A DNA stretch of 64,000 nt. Source: Apis mellifera (lineage: Eukaryota > Arthropoda > Insecta > Hymenoptera > Apidae). The stretch is taken from positions 15,252,330 to 15,316,329 of the forward strand of contig NC_037648.1 of the NCBI RefSeq assembly GCF_003254395.2, written 5' to 3'. A program made the position numbers and the translations under genes. Below the pieces are notes generated by a model. The model was not told the origin of the DNA and made no database searches. It worked only from the letters and a program-made list of their open reading frames with translations. Shown here in pieces: positions 11,948 through 25,681 of the stretch; position 1 is the stretch's first letter, and every line of letters begins with the position of its first letter.

Positions 11948-14900
11948 GTATGCTCGACTTCTTCAGGCAATTGGCCATTAACCTTTCAACAATGTCGCTA
12001 AACGGACGAGAAACGGTAGAGAAGAGGGCACTAAGAAAGAAACCGAGTTATATATCAACTCTTCGTTTGTTTCTTCCGTTCCTCTCCCCCCCCTCTTTTC
12101 CGTTTTTTAATTTCTCCTTCTTACTTTTCTTGGAACAAACGATTTTATAATTATATTCTTTAAACGAGGAGATTTTGCACTTTTTTTTTTAATACTTATC
12201 CGTTTTGATTTAATTTATAAACAGCGATAAAGAATATGTTCTTTTAATTAGTGTTAATTGGATTGTTTCAAATAAATCAATTCCTTCGCTAAATATTAAT
12301 AAAAATAATTGATTCGTGATATGATTTCTTTCTTCGTTTTTTTTGAATCATTAGATTTAATAAAAAAAAAAAAAAAAAATTGTAGGCTGGGTTAATCCGC
12401 ATCGAAGGAGAATCAGGGTTACTGAATGAGTCGAGAGCAATTAATTGCCCGGATATTTCATCGAAGAACGATCCGGTTCGATCGTTGAAAGGAAATTTCT
12501 CGTACGACGTTAATTATCAACACCAGAATTAAACGCGATTGAGATTCTCTTTTCTTTCTCGAAATCTTTCTATCTTTTCGATCTTTTCGATTTTTCCTTT
12601 TCATATCGTAACTAATTATATCTTAAGTATAATTTTATAATCATTTTATCAATTTTCTAAATTTTCTGAATTCAACTAGCAAAGGTGTTTGATCTGGATA
12701 TATTTATCTCTCTTTTTTTTTTTAATTTTAGACACGCAGAAATTATACTTTAAATTTGATCCAATATTCGATATTTATAAAATGGTTGGAACTTTGTTAT
12801 TTATCGTTACGGATCATTGGAATTCTCTCGTAAAACTTTTTTATTAGTTTCAACCTGAAATTTGCGCGATGAAAAAATTGCTAAAAGTGAGAATTTAAGA
12901 TCCAAAGAAACTTGGGATAATTAATTGATGTTCAATTTTGGTGAAAAATAAGGGATTAAAAGATTTTCTCCAAATAAATTGAAATTGATATTTGTTGTTT
13001 GAAAACTTGCGAGCATAGTTTTCTTTTATGCTGTAGAAAAGTTTGGTTAGGAAACCTAGGAAAAAATTCATTTTTTAACAATACCTTTGAACGATAAATT
13101 TTTATTCGAATTAATTTCTATGATATTTTTGATAAAAAGTGACTTTTTCTCGCAAAAATGGTATAAATTTGCGAATCACTTATTGAAAAGATTCGATTAT
13201 CAAGAAAAGAATACATCGTACGAAGAGATGCCTGAAAGATTGATCGTTCGATGCTCGTGTTAATTATCATCGAGGCGTGATTAACGTGTAGAATGGAGCG
13301 AATAAGTGGCGAGAGCTTGTTAAAGTGAGAATGAATTAATAAGCTGTCGAGGAGGACAAGAATCTCCAACAAACTTTCATAGTTGCGTTAAACGATTGTA
13401 AAGACACCCTAGCGATCAGACATATTAATTTCTCCTTCCTTTATTAATACTATCGAATACTCTCCTTCTAAATAAACGAAAGATACGTAAGATACACGTA
13501 TCATGCGAAACGTAAGACGCGATTGATTCAAGAATTCACAATCTAACTATTAAAATCAATTATATTCGATTATTGTCGAAATGAAATCAAATTCATTTTT
13601 ATGCGAGATACACTTCGTTCAGTTTCGGTCGATTTCGTTCGTCTTCGTACGATCTTTTCCGACCTCACCCGAATTTCTCCGACTCATTCCGAATATCTCG
13701 CACACGCCAACGTATGTTTTTAAATTAAACAGTTATTCGATAACACTTTTCTCTTTTTCAAAGCTTTACTTCAGGATCTTTATTTATTAGTGTTTATAAG
13801 TGTATTTTTTTAGTGCGAGGATTATTCTACAATGATCAATCGAAACAGAATGCATAAAGTATATTCGTTATCAAAAGAATTCGTATGAACGCGAGATTTT
13901 CGAAATTCTTTTGTCTCCTCTGGTTTAAAAGAGCAACGGGCTCACGGACATTATAAATTTCCAATAACATTATTCTTGTATCAAAATATAAGAAGAATCG
14001 TGATTTTTCTCTCTAGCACACTCAATATTGTGACGATATTGTGTTATCTTTATTATCGTACTTACGAAGAACGCAACGCAGAAATTGACGATACGATCGT
14101 TATACGATGTTATATAGAATTTGCGCGGAGGACGGTTAGTAATTTTTCAGGGATACGATCGAAACGCAGCATCGGTGACCTTTCGCGAAGGCGGATGCCG
14201 CGCGTATTCAGTCTTTTCATCCCTTTGTGAGGGATACAGGAAATTTTCAATAGAGGTATATAATGCTTTATCGGCTCGATAAACTTGCAGGTATTTTTGG
14301 AATCTGTCGACAATTTCTTTTCCAATTGACGATTAACCTCTTAACCGGTTATGTTCTATATATATATATATTAAATTATAACTATATATACAAATATTTA
14401 TACAAAAATATTATGGCATTATAATATTTGAAACTTAAATTGCTTGTTGCAACTCAATAAATAAATCTCAACCAAAAAATTCTTCTTTTTTGAACTCTAG
14501 AATCAATCCACATAAACATTCTAGATTTTTTCCCTCATTTTTATTCTTGCACCAGATCCGTATGATTTAAAACGCGTGAAACCGGAAATAAAGAGAGTGG
14601 AAAAGAAAGTGAAAGAAGAGGAGAGGCTCGTGCAAAAATAGCGGAAAATTACCACGAGTACGAATGCGTCCGTATCTTGAAACCTCGCTGTAACTTATCT
14701 TTTCCTCCTCCTTCTCTTGCAAGGCGCCACCGTCCATGCGCGAGTGTTTGCACAGTTGTTGGCATCACGGAACGCTTAATAATTCGAGAAGACGGAAGAA
14801 AGAGAGAAAGGAATACGCGGCTATGTGAAAAATTGATTGGAACATTGGGGCAATAATATTGGGCCTTTGGGGCTCGTGGAAATCGTAGGAATACTTTATA

Positions 14901-16727
14901 CGTGTTACGAAAAAATTGAAGAACCGTCGAGAATTTACATTTTCAACTCGGATGGAGAAACTGAATTCGTTAGAACGGTAAAGGGCAACGGAGTCCTGTT
15001 TCCTCGCAACGGTTATTTGTTAGAATGTCGATTTTCGATAAAAACTATTCGTTTTCCCCCGTCGAATTTCATGCCGATAAAAACACAAGGTTCTTTTTTC
15101 TCCCTATCTTTTTTTCTTTCTTTTGTTTATTAAAGAAATTTTCGCGCTGAACGATGTGTATTCACTTCTTTGTTCGATTGTTTTTTTGAGAAACAGAAAG
15201 TTCGTGCGGTTAGCATTCTAGGAAATATTGTTTCAAAGTTTTTCATCCTTTTTTCGATTTAATTATGAAGATAAATAGATCCAGCTTAATATTTTGAGAA
15301 TTGTTGAAAGTATCGTTCGAAAGTTTTTCTTCCATCTCCATAATTTTTGTTTTTATTTTGATATTCTAAATAATAATAAAAGCTAATAACTTTTTAACAT
15401 TATTTTAAATAATTTTCAAAATATAAGGAATTCTTGTATATAAAAGAATTGGATTATTTTTGCAAATAGAATGACATTGTTAAACATCGACAATCTAACC
15501 TAACTTAACCTAGTAATTTTCTAATTTCTTGTTTTTATAAATTTTTAAAAAAATTAAATTCTCAACGTAGAACAATTAAACTATTCGTAAATAGAACTGT
15601 TCCAATAGTTTTTTAATTTCTTAATTTTTAAATAATTTTCAAAATACAAGAAATTAATAATCTTGGAATAATAATAATAGGATAATTGAATATTCGGTAT
15701 TTCAATAATTTAAGAAGATCATATTATAGATTATTTTTCATTTCGTTTCTCGTTAATAATATCTTGTCAATCACGTTAGTATCAATGTCAGTTGATGCTG
15801 CTCTCTTAATGCACCTTCCACAACACACCCACTCACCATTCTTATAATACTGGCACGTGATATCGATCGCAATATATACACGGTTCGCACGTCGATCAAT
15901 GTAAATTTTCGTTCCTCCCAGTTCTTCTAGGCGTGGTGAAGATCGTATTCCATCGACTCGGATCGAACCATTTTTCGATTGAAAAATAGTTTAACGATAT
16001 TTCGCCGTTTTCGCTTTAAAGATAAGGCCAACTTTCATTTTAATAAACGTTATATAAATAAAAAAATTGATTTCAAAAATTTTAAATTTAATATTGTAAA
16101 AAAAATAATCAATCTGATTTTAAAGAACGAAATTTCTATCTTCACAATTCTTGGTTTATTTTTTCCAAAGATATTTTTATAACAATATAGAAAAATAGAA
16201 AAATACAAATATTTTCGTATCTCGTTTAAAAATCGTTTAAAAATTCATTTGACTGTAAAGACAAAAGAAAAATTTGTTTCGTGATTGAATGCAGAATTAG
16301 ATTGAATTCTTTTTTTTTTTAATATTAAATTTAAAAAACAAAGTAATAAATTTTTATCATTTTTGATTATATTCAAAATTCAATTTTGAACGAAAAAGAA
16401 TAATACGAATTTGGGGGCAGTTATTGCACCCTTTAAGAACGGCACTGGCGGAAGGATCTTCGTCAATAACCTTGAAACGTCGTTCATTACCGGAAATATC
16501 CCATACAAAGTAGGTAGACGAGTATTTTTTTCGCGGTCGCAATTGTTAACGGTTTAATCGATGACATCTATAGGCAAGGACAGACCAGTCGATTGAATAG
16601 ACGGTGCACGCAGTGGTAACAATAGTAACATTAATGGCAACAGTGGCGAAGCTTAGCCAGCCTTGTTACCTCGATATGCATCAAAGTGGATCTAACCGTA
16701 CAAATATTTAATATACAAAATATGTTA
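11948..16727. other. eag intron 1, noncoding
   Basis: AT-rich sequence with a 17-base A-run near 12362. Single-copy GC-richer patches at 14560-14800 and 15780-15960 may be regulatory. A degenerate TTCCGA/CCCGAAT cluster lies at 13615-13700. Open frames here (for example 14837-15133) lack any domain or splice context. Confidence 0.5.
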
Positions 16728-16780
16728 ATATATTCGTGGAACATTCCAATTCTAAAGATTAGAGAATTCCACGAATATAT
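16728..16780. other. Hairpin with perfect 14-bp outer stem
   Basis: ATATATTCGTGGAA (16728-16741) and TTCCACGAATATAT (16767-16780) are perfect reverse complements around a 25-base loop. The loop itself holds a partial inner pairing (aattctaa / ttagagaatt). The length is close to that of a small-RNA precursor, but nothing shows that it is transcribed. Confidence 0.45.
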
Positions 16781-18195
16781 AAACCCTGTATAATTGCTCG
16801 GAAAATCGGGATATAAATTGGAAACTTGGAGAATAGGGAAATAGATTTTTAATCCCAATATGACTGAATCATAATCCCAATAGAACTCGAAAAGAATTTA
16901 ACGGTAAATAGAACGTTATCCTTTTCATAATGCGTCAAGAAATATTTCGATATTGGAACAATAAATTAAACACGTAACATTTCCTGCAATAAATAGCGGA
17001 ATTGATTCTTCGTTTCAATATCGAGAATTTTTTTTATACCATACTTTATCGAAACGAGAACAGCAGACACATACGATTACTATAAACCTCTATGCAGTTG
17101 TCCAACTTTTATAACAATCACATACGACCCTGATAATCGATGTTCAAGGCTTCGTGCGAACTAAGCAAAATTTATACGGTGGTTATTGACCAGTTTGTCG
17201 GAAAAATGAACACGGTCGAAGTACTTACTAAGGTGAACGGAAGAAAGATGCGAGTAAAACAGTGCAAAGAAGCGAGAAAAAGAGAGAGAGAGAGAGAGAG
17301 AAAGCGCGATCACCAGTGGATGCGCAAGAGACAGAGTGAGAGGCAGGCGAAACAGGAGATCGGCCGTTTCCGCCTAGTTTCGGCTCCGTCCGTTGGGTCA
17401 TTGGGTCAAATCTTCGGTTACATGGGAGTAGAGCAGTACAGTATACAAGACTGTACGCGTTCACAATGCAAACTTCAACTGTTCGCGGCGCGCGGCCGGC
17501 TCGTTATTCGATGCACCACTATTTTTAGAAATATACCGACCGCCCCGAGTGCCGAGAACCCAGAGCGGCCCACGACCCGACCGGGTCGAGACCGAATAAA
17601 ATATGAATAACCGAGACACACGGTGTCCCGTGAATCTCTCCCCGTGTTTTCTCGAGTTTCTTCACTTTTTCTACCGCGTTCCTACGCGTCGCGCTATATT
17701 TTAATCAAAGTTGTTGTATCTTTGCGTATGTGGTTTTTGTATATTAATGATTTTCAGGAGAAAAAGTTTCTTTAAAAAAGTTTCTTTGTATTTTTAAAAA
17801 AAATATAATACAATGGAATAATACCATATCTTTGATTCGAGATGAATTAATTTTCTCAATAAATAAAAGAATAATAATAAAGGGAAGAAATGAATAATCA
17901 ATGGAAGATTTTCAGCTTCGTATTAAATCGATAAAAATTCCAAGTGGAAATTTAATTTTTATTGGAAAACTGTAACGCCAGAAAAGAAAGTTGAAGACAA
18001 GTACGAAAGTATCGGCAAGAAATATTAAATTTTTTTGATAAATGTCGAAGTATTTTCTCATCGTAATAAATGATGCAACGAATATAAAAATTCTGCCGTA
18101 ATTCAATATTCGAGAAATAGAATATATAACTAGATAAATTTAGTATATTAACTGCTAATAGTTTAATCGTCGTAGCGTGGCGCTAGTGTCGCGTC
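16781..18195. other. eag intron 1, noncoding
   Basis: A GA run lies at 17282-17301. A GC-rich island follows at 17300-17600 with open frames on both strands. The plus-strand frame (17140-17610, 156 codons) has a basic low-complexity stretch encoded by the GA run. I judge it a chance frame. The GC island may be regulatory. Confidence 0.45.
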
Positions 18196-18487
18196 AGTCA
18201 GTGTTTTTAATGTCCATTCGTGAAATTCTCTTACACAAATCTTTCTTTATTCGTTAAAGAGACAAAATTAAAGATTGAAATATGATATCGTCGATGTAGT
18301 CTGTTTCGGTTTCATCGATTTTCGAAGAGTGTACCGAATTTCCATCCACGATTCCACGTAGATATCCGTAGTACTCGTGGGTTGTTAACCTCTGGACGTG
18401 GATGTCGATGCCAGCCGCTCAACTGGATGTCGCCTCGATACCGAAATCTGATCGAGGGCAAATGTTTATCGGCCTGTCGGACAACTG
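18196..18487 (+). promoter_or_regulatory. Candidate alternative first exon in intron 1
   Basis: It begins at a TCAGTCAGT string resembling the arthropod initiator, downstream of a GGCGC patch, and ends at ACTG|GTGAGA (donor 18488). The ATG at 18427 opens 20 codons plus one base, the phase that exon 2 of eag needs. An earlier ATG pair (18402, 18408) is in another frame. If used, it would replace the N-terminal cap of the channel. No homology supports this; it is a splice-phase and motif argument only. Confidence 0.25.
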
Positions 18488-19841
18488 GTGAGAAAATTAT
18501 TGATGTTAATCTGTAGCAGAGTGAAAATTACAATTAATATTCCGATCGGAACGCGATTATTAAATTATTCTTCTCTTCTTGTGTATTAATTTAAAAAAAA
18601 GAGAGAGAGAGAAGACAAAATATTAAGAAAAAAAAAATAAATAAATAAAAACACGATCAAATGATAACAAATGGTAAAATATTTTACAGGCAGAAAGAGT
18701 TAAAAGCAGAGATGATCACGAAGAAAAGAGGGGATAATGTTGCCATGTCGAGAAAGAATCCTGAAGATGTCTCTGTATCTCAAGTAGTTTCGATGCAAAC
18801 TACTGAGAGGTCTTTTAAAAAAGGAGGAAATTTACAGAAGCGAGAAAGGGATCCAGATTGAAAAAAAAGAAAGAAAAACTAGAAAAAGGGAAAGAAAGGA
18901 GGAAAAAAAGAAGCGAGGTAAAAAGGGGAGAAGAAAAGGAGGAAGATAAATCATTAACCTATATATTAGGACGGAACGAATTATTTGTCGGCCATTGTGA
19001 AAGCATGCCAAGTAACCTGAACAAGATTTTTCGATCGAATTAAACAACATCGGTTGATGAAAATTCACTGAAAATTTTGCTTCGCGATAAGATTCGAAAA
19101 AAGAAAATGGAATCGAAAATTGAAAATTATCAAGTTATTCGAGTTGATATAAGAAGAGGAATTGAAAAAAAAAATTGGAAGATTGAAATTGGGACGGAAG
19201 GGTTTGTCCCTCTTGGATATCGTCTTGGTTGGTTGTATATTAACGATTTATTAACATTATTTACGAGCACGCTCGAATTTCCAATTAACGCCCGGTCCCC
19301 GGTCGGATTTGCCCTCTGCGCCACCAATTTCTCCAATTAAACGCGTTGCGAAATGCCGTTACATAATAGATCAATTAACAAACGATGTCTGATTCGTGTA
19401 ACAACCCCAACGTCCACGTGTCCCTGGAGAACGTGCCGCTTCTATCCTTCCGATGCAAAGTAGTTATAATTTAGTCCATGATAATAATCATCGTCGAATA
19501 ATACAAAGATCTGAGGTAAATAAATTAATTTTTTTTTCTCGAAGAATTTGAATTTGTACATATTCATATATATATGGATGAGATCCGCGATGATTTGCTG
19601 CATCGACAGATTTTCTCTCTCTTTTTTTTTTTTTTTAAAGGCGGAACGTGACCGGATGTTATTTGCAACGAGGCGCCGGGACGACACTGACAAACTGCTA
19701 TCCGTGCAGAGAGAATGGAACACATTATTCTTCCTCCGACAAACGACTACCTTCATGTACTTATTCTCTTCTCCTCCTCCTGCTCCTCGATGATTTTATG
19801 TACAAGGTGTTTCATGCGAAGTAGACAAGGCTTGAGAAGGT
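18488..19841. other. eag intron 1, noncoding
   Basis: Purine-rich low-complexity sequence at 18597-18950. Open frames on both strands across it are lysine/glutamate or phenylalanine/leucine rich and reflect composition only. Confidence 0.5.
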
Positions 19842-19970
19842 TGTTCCCGACGTGATTTCATGCAAACTTTTTCTCTGCGAAAATTTTCGTTTCGCCTTCG
19901 TTAGCGAGTTATTGAAGGAAACACACTGGCCAATCGCAGCGCGCCGGGAGTCACGTGATTGGTCTATACT
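19842..19970. mobile_element. Partial copy of the element at 20048-20282
   Basis: This segment shares with the next element the ordered blocks 'gtgatttca', 'gcgaaaattttcgtttcgc', 'gagttatt' and 'acactggccaatc', followed by a GC-rich core. It looks like one arm of the same family, without a clear second arm apart from 'tgattggtc'. Confidence 0.5.
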
Positions 19971-20047
19971 ATATCGTTGATTTCCTTATTACGATATATT
20001 CTTGTCGTTATCTTGTAAACGATTGAATATAATATAAATCGATCAAT

Positions 20048-20282
20048 AATTAATCGATGATTCCTGAAGTGATTTCAAGCGATTTTTTTTCCTTTGCGAA
20101 AAATTTTCGTTTCGCTTTCGTTGACGAGTTATTAAAGAAAAACACTGGCCAATCACGGCGCACGGTGACTTGTCTCCTACGTCCTATCCAATGCCGCGAC
20201 GCGACGCGTTACACGCGCTGTGATTGGCCAATGTTTCTCTCCGTTTTCACTCGAAATCACTCTCGGGAATCATCGATTAATT
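20048..20282. mobile_element. MITE-like element with terminal inverted repeats
   Basis: The ends AATTAATCGATGATTCC (20048-20064) and GGAATCATCGATTAATT (20266-20282) are perfect 17-base inverted repeats. They extend imperfectly through AGTGATTTC and on to an inner pair, CACTGGCCAATCACGGCGC against its near reverse complement GCGCTGTGATTGGCCAATG. The element is 235 bp, GC-richer than its surroundings, and has no coding capacity. It is a foldback or MITE-type non-autonomous transposon. Confidence 0.6.
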
Positions 20283-21925
20283 CTTGTCATAATTCAATAA
20301 GGAATATTATATTAATTATAATTAGTATTTAAACTTGAAATGACATTTTCCACGAAATATTCCCCTCCAAGGAAAATAACGATAAGAATAATTTGTCAGG
20401 CTTTAAAAAAAATTAACAATAGACTAAATCTTCTTGGAAATTCATGTGGCACTGATTCGAAAGCGTAAAGGTTAGCGTGTAGGTGTCTGACGCTTTCCTT
20501 CCTCAATTTGCAGCTTAAAATAGTAAAATTGCAATAGATAGGAGCCTTGTCCAATCGTAAACGTACGTATAAATCGATAATTTTTAATCCACGATCCTTT
20601 TTTCGTTGGTAAAACTTGTAACAAGATAAATTTACAAATAATAAAACGAAAAATATCGTTTAAAACCGGTAAAGTCGTTGTTAAGATGGATGTAAGAAAA
20701 TGAGAGAGAAAGAGAGAGAGAGAGAGAATACTCCAATGCGAGCATTGCGTGCCAGAAAATTATTTATTTGGAGGGCGAGAGTGTCAAGGACGTTTCAAGG
20801 TTAAGTAATATTTTCCCTTCACCTTACGTAAATTAATTTAGAGCACGTGGAAGAGGTCGATAGCTTCGTTTCAATCCAAGCTTCCTCTTTGTATTTTCGA
20901 TTCTCGAGCCTCGTATCTTTCTAATTGTAATTATAAAGTTAAAAAGGAAGGGGGGAAAAAATATTACTGGACGTTGATGCTCGACAAGAGAGAACAATTG
21001 TTTCGATTTCTATATATCTCTTTCTCTATTCTCTATGTACAATGGAACTGTCTATTTATATGAAAATAAAATTTTACACGATGCTCGGATGATAACTTAT
21101 GTGAATATTTTTACTATATGATGTGATTGAAAATGTACATTGAAATAAATAATTAACTACTAAAAAGAATATTACTATATTTATGTTTGCAAAATTATTT
21201 TTAATATTCGATATTGTGCATTTTAGAGATAATTTTTCGTAAAATCTTTTTATAGTTTTATTAATCGAACAAAAAATCCTAGTTAGATGGATCATACTAT
21301 TACATGAGTAGCTTGGTTACGTGAAAGCATTATAAAATTTTTACTGTACGCAGAATATCGCATAAAAGCTTTTTTCATATTACCGATTGAAAATGAATGT
21401 CAACTTTATCATCGATCGGTAATATAATACATGTTTTCCACGCTACGATTACGATTATAATCAAGTGCATATTTTATAAAATATTAAAAGAAAAAAAAAT
21501 AGAATAATAAAATAGAATAATAAGAATAATCCATGGATATTCATTACTAATTGCATAATGAGAACTGGAAAAGGTTTTAGCCAAGTTACACGAAAGTTTT
21601 TTCTATACAAATAACACAGTGGTCTATCTAGAAACTTTTGCTCAATGTTTGGTAACTTTTCGAGGCAATAAAGCTAGTGTGTTTCCGGCAAAATAGAATC
21701 TGGCTCGAAATTTAAGATAGGTTAAACGATGGATAGCTGGCACTTTTGAATAAATTCAACCATATTAAGAGGAACGAAACGTACCATCAAATATATACTA
21801 CTAAATTAAATTTTACTCTTGCCAATATATATTGCACAATTTTGTAAATTTACTCGAATAATTTGTCCTGTCTTTGTAACTTCTCTTGTAATTTCAATAA
21901 TTCTTGTTCTGTGTTTTAAAAAAAT
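20283..21925. other. eag intron 1, noncoding
   Basis: Mostly AT-rich sequence with a GA run at 20700-20728. No exon, RNA gene or element is recognised. Confidence 0.5.
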
Positions 21926-22170
21926 TGTAAAATATCTGTTAGAAAATTGCAAAATATTTTTTAATAGTTTGCAAAGTATTTTTTAAAAGATTGCAAAGAG
22001 CATGATTTCTTAAGAGTATTGTTAAAAGGATTAAACTATCTTTTAAAGAGTTACAAATTAATTTTCAAGATATTGTTAAATCATGATTTTACAGCAAGTT
22101 GCAAAATGCCTTTTAAATGGATGCAAAATATTTTTTAAAATATTTTTTAGGGAATTGCAAAAATATATTT
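21926..22170. repeat. Degenerate short tandem repeat, about 22 bp
   Basis: 'attgcaaaatattttttaa' and variants recur near 21926, 21946, 21969 and 21990. After a gap they recur again at about 22096, 22121 and 22155. Confidence 0.5.
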
Positions 22171-22375
22171 TTATCTTTTACTTGACAGAAATTATCCATA
22201 AAATTTCATCCAATTTTCACTATTGTCTAATTGACAACACACATACCAATATGTTGACCATTTCTAAGATAACCTCACTTTCTTCCTCCATCTTAAGAGA
22301 AAGAAGGGGCGATAATTTTCACTCTTTTCTCTTCCTCTCTTGTATATACCCGTCCTCAATTTCCTTCCAGTTACC

Positions 22376-22850
22376 GTGGAAGGAGGAGGAGTAGAAGGAA
22401 GAAGAGGAGGAGAGGAGGACCCCTCCCTCCCTCGAGCGACTTTTATTATTCCACTTTTAAGTATTGTCTATTTTTAGACATTCCATTTTTAGAACGTCCC
22501 ACTTCCCAATCTGCCCCACCCCCCCTTTCTCACTTTCTTGGAACACATATATCCCTATTTTCAGTACGGTTAATTACTTTGTATTCAATTTTTTTTCGAC
22601 AGTCTTGATCCCCTCTACCCCCCTTGCCAGAGCCCATTCCCTTTGTTTCCCTTCAAATCATCTGTGTATTTTACCTCTTTCCACGACCTTACATTACTCA
22701 CACACTACAACAAGAATCCACAAGACAAGATCGATCGTGTAATTATTTAAGTTAAGAGTGCTTTTGTTGTTGGTCAACCGTTTCCCATTTATAGAATTAT
22801 TGAGAGCTTGGAGAGGAAGAGGAGGAGGAGGAGGAGAGAGAGAGAGAGAG
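22376..22850. repeat. Polypurine tracts flanking a pyrimidine-rich block
   Basis: A nearly pure purine run of about 45 bases (22376-22420) and a second AG-rich run (22811-22850) enclose a C/T-rich block (22490-22690). A plus-strand open frame through the block (22464-22742) is serine, proline and threonine rich and is judged non-coding. Such tracts can form non-B DNA. Confidence 0.55.
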
Positions 22851-23779
22851 GGATATGAGAAGTTTCAATTTAAGAATTGGATTTTGCATTGAAATCTATT
22901 GATGATAAAATTTTTGTGAAGTTTCCTTCCATAAGTGGAGAGAGAATTGTTCATTCATTCCTTTGGCTACATCTTCATCTTAATTGAAAATTCAATATTT
23001 CAATCCTTTTATTTTCTATTTTGAGTGGTGTCTTTTTTTATGTATAGAATTTATATTTATTATATTTCTTTTAACATTTTGAACAGAATTGTTCAGTTTG
23101 AAATTCATGTTCATTTCAATTTTTATCTTCAACTTCTTTACTTACATTATTTATTCTTCTAATTCTCCCTAAATTCTTTTATAATGATATTATTTATATC
23201 TCCACTTTTATTCTTTTTAATATTTTCAATAAATAAATTTGATTAAAATTAATCTGAAAAGGGGTCCAATATATATAATAATAATTTCTTCCAATTTTAA
23301 AGTATATTCCTTATTTATAAATGCCTTTCTTCTTTAAATTCTTTATCGAAAAATAAAAAAAAAAAAAAATTGCCCCCAACTTGAGCTCTCGATAAAACTT
23401 CACTTGAAGGGGAAGAATCGGAAGGAAACTTTTCCAATTTCATCGTGGTCCGCGATGCAAAGCGGCGCCAATGCTTGTCACGTTATTTAAAAGTCGAAAG
23501 GGAACGTTCATGCCCGCGAAATTACTTTTATCCACCGTAACAAGGATTGGAAACCGCTTAAAAAACAAAATGTTATGAGATAAAGACGATTAGATCAATG
23601 TATTGATGTTAATTTTATCTTATAAAAATCTGTAATGGATGATAATGATAATTTTTCATTTGAAATTGAAAACTTAAACATAAATTTCTAGTCTTTATTA
23701 TTACCATCATGCTCAAACATTATTATATATGCATTATTATGTTAATCTTATTATACATGTATTGATATATATTAAGTGG
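22851..23779. other. eag intron 1, noncoding
   Basis: AT-rich with an A-run at 23346. A short GC-richer patch lies at 23400-23540. No gene is evident. Confidence 0.5.
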
Positions 23780-24165
23780 GCTTATAATTATCTCAAAAAA
23801 ATCAAATGATTTTGTATAAATCAAATTGGTTAATGAAATTCAATTTTCCTTTACATTATAGAAAGTAATATAAATTTATAAATAATTGTATTAATCTTGT
23901 TCAATATTTTAATAATATCCACTTGATATTAAATAATATAATTAGTATAAAATATTACTATAATATAATAAAATGTATTATATTATTAAATATTATATAG
24001 TATTATAAATGTTGTCAAGAGATTAAGACTATTATTGGGACTATCTTTATCTCAAAATAATTGAATGATTGTATTTATTATATAAATTGGTAAAAGAAAT
24101 TCAATTTTCCTTTACAACGTAGAAAGTATATTAATTTCCAAATAATTTAAACTCTAATAAAATTA
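23780..24165. repeat. Diverged direct repeat, spacing about 260 bp
   Basis: 'gaaattcaattttcctttac' followed by 'gtagaaagta' or 'atagaaagta' occurs at about 23837 and 24096. Both copies are preceded by 'tatctcaaaa' and '(tc)aaatgatt'. An AT-rich spacer separates them. Confidence 0.6.
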
Positions 24166-25332
24166 ATATTAACACTTTAAATATTATAGATAGTACTGTA
24201 GATACAATGGATAACGTTTCTTTGACATTGTACAAAAAAATTAAAAAAAAAAAAAAAAAAATTTCGCTACTTTATTTTTGATCCTTAAAAGAGATGGCTT
24301 AACAAAAAACAGGGGTTGAAAAGGAAGAGGGGGTGGAAAATGATTGCTTGTGGTCGGGGTGCGGACGCGATCATCCCTCGGCTTGACACGAATTTTCCCC
24401 AAAGCCGCTATTTCTGGCCCCGGGGAATCGTGGCGAGGATGAAAGGAGAAAGAAGAACGGAAGTGGATGTTTGCCGTCTGTTCGCCTCTGTCACTTGATC
24501 ACCTAAACGCGAGTTCCATTTGTCTCGTTCGATTTTTTATCCGATACTTGGAGAAACGATGATTTCATAGCTTCTTGGCTTCGAGGTTTATTTGTAGATG
24601 CAGCAAACGTCGAATAAAAATGTTGAAGATGAAAATATTTTGAATTGGTTTCGCTATAATAATAATAAAGATAAAGTAGTAAAAATAGAAAAAATAATAT
24701 ATGTATACAATTACAAGCAAGTGAATTTTCATATCGTTTAATCTTACCATTGCAAGTAACTTAATAATAGTGTTTTAGTCGTGTAATCTTTCTTCGTTTA
24801 AAGCCAAAAGTGTTCAAATTTAGCGCCACCGAAAATCCTTGGATATCTTAAGAGTCTAGATTTTCGTGCAGAAAATCGCGATAATATAATCACGATTATT
24901 TTAGTAGTTACACTTTTTTTTGTCTATTTTGAGCAGTAAGAAGTAAGAATTTCAATTTTCTAATCAATATAAATCGAATGAAACTTGTAGGTGGTCGACA
25001 AGTGAATGAATATTCGTCTCTCGTTATTATTATTCTTAATCAATTTTATGTAACATTGTTAAATATTACATAAATCTTCTGATTATCTTATCACGAAAAA
25101 TAATTAAATATTTAAAATTTTTTATCCATGTTGAATTATAATTTCAATCAATAACATCGAATTAATTGTTTTAGATTAAGTTAGGTTAGGTCAAGTTACA
25201 TTACATTTGTTAATTAGTTAATCTTTATCCGCTCTAAAATTTTTGCAAAGGAAAAATCATCTCAGAAATTTCCAATTAAGTTTTATTAATTAACTTCTAA
25301 AACACATTTATTCAGATATATATTTATACACT

Positions 25333-25370
<38 letters not shown>

Positions 25371-25615
25371 ATCGTTATATATGTGGTGGGCGATTGGCCT
25401 TTGAGCACGGTGATTTCTTTGAGCGCGATAAGGTTACCAGGACAGAGTGAACGAAACAATACAGAAAAATCGGTCCGTTAACAGAGAAATCGTGTGCACT
25501 AATTGTCGCCACGCGTTCACGTTTCCTAATTAATTTCTTCACAATTGTTTTCCACAGCCTTCTTGTCGCTTGTTCCTTTCTCGAAGCAATGACTGAGGCA
25601 AAGAAAGAGAAAGAC

Positions 25616-25681
<66 letters not shown>

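Noticed and set aside
17140..17610. 156-codon plus-strand open frame
   Set aside because: Its basic R-E-R-E-R stretch comes from a GA microsatellite. It has no domain, and opposing open frames exist on the other strand, so it follows composition rather than coding.
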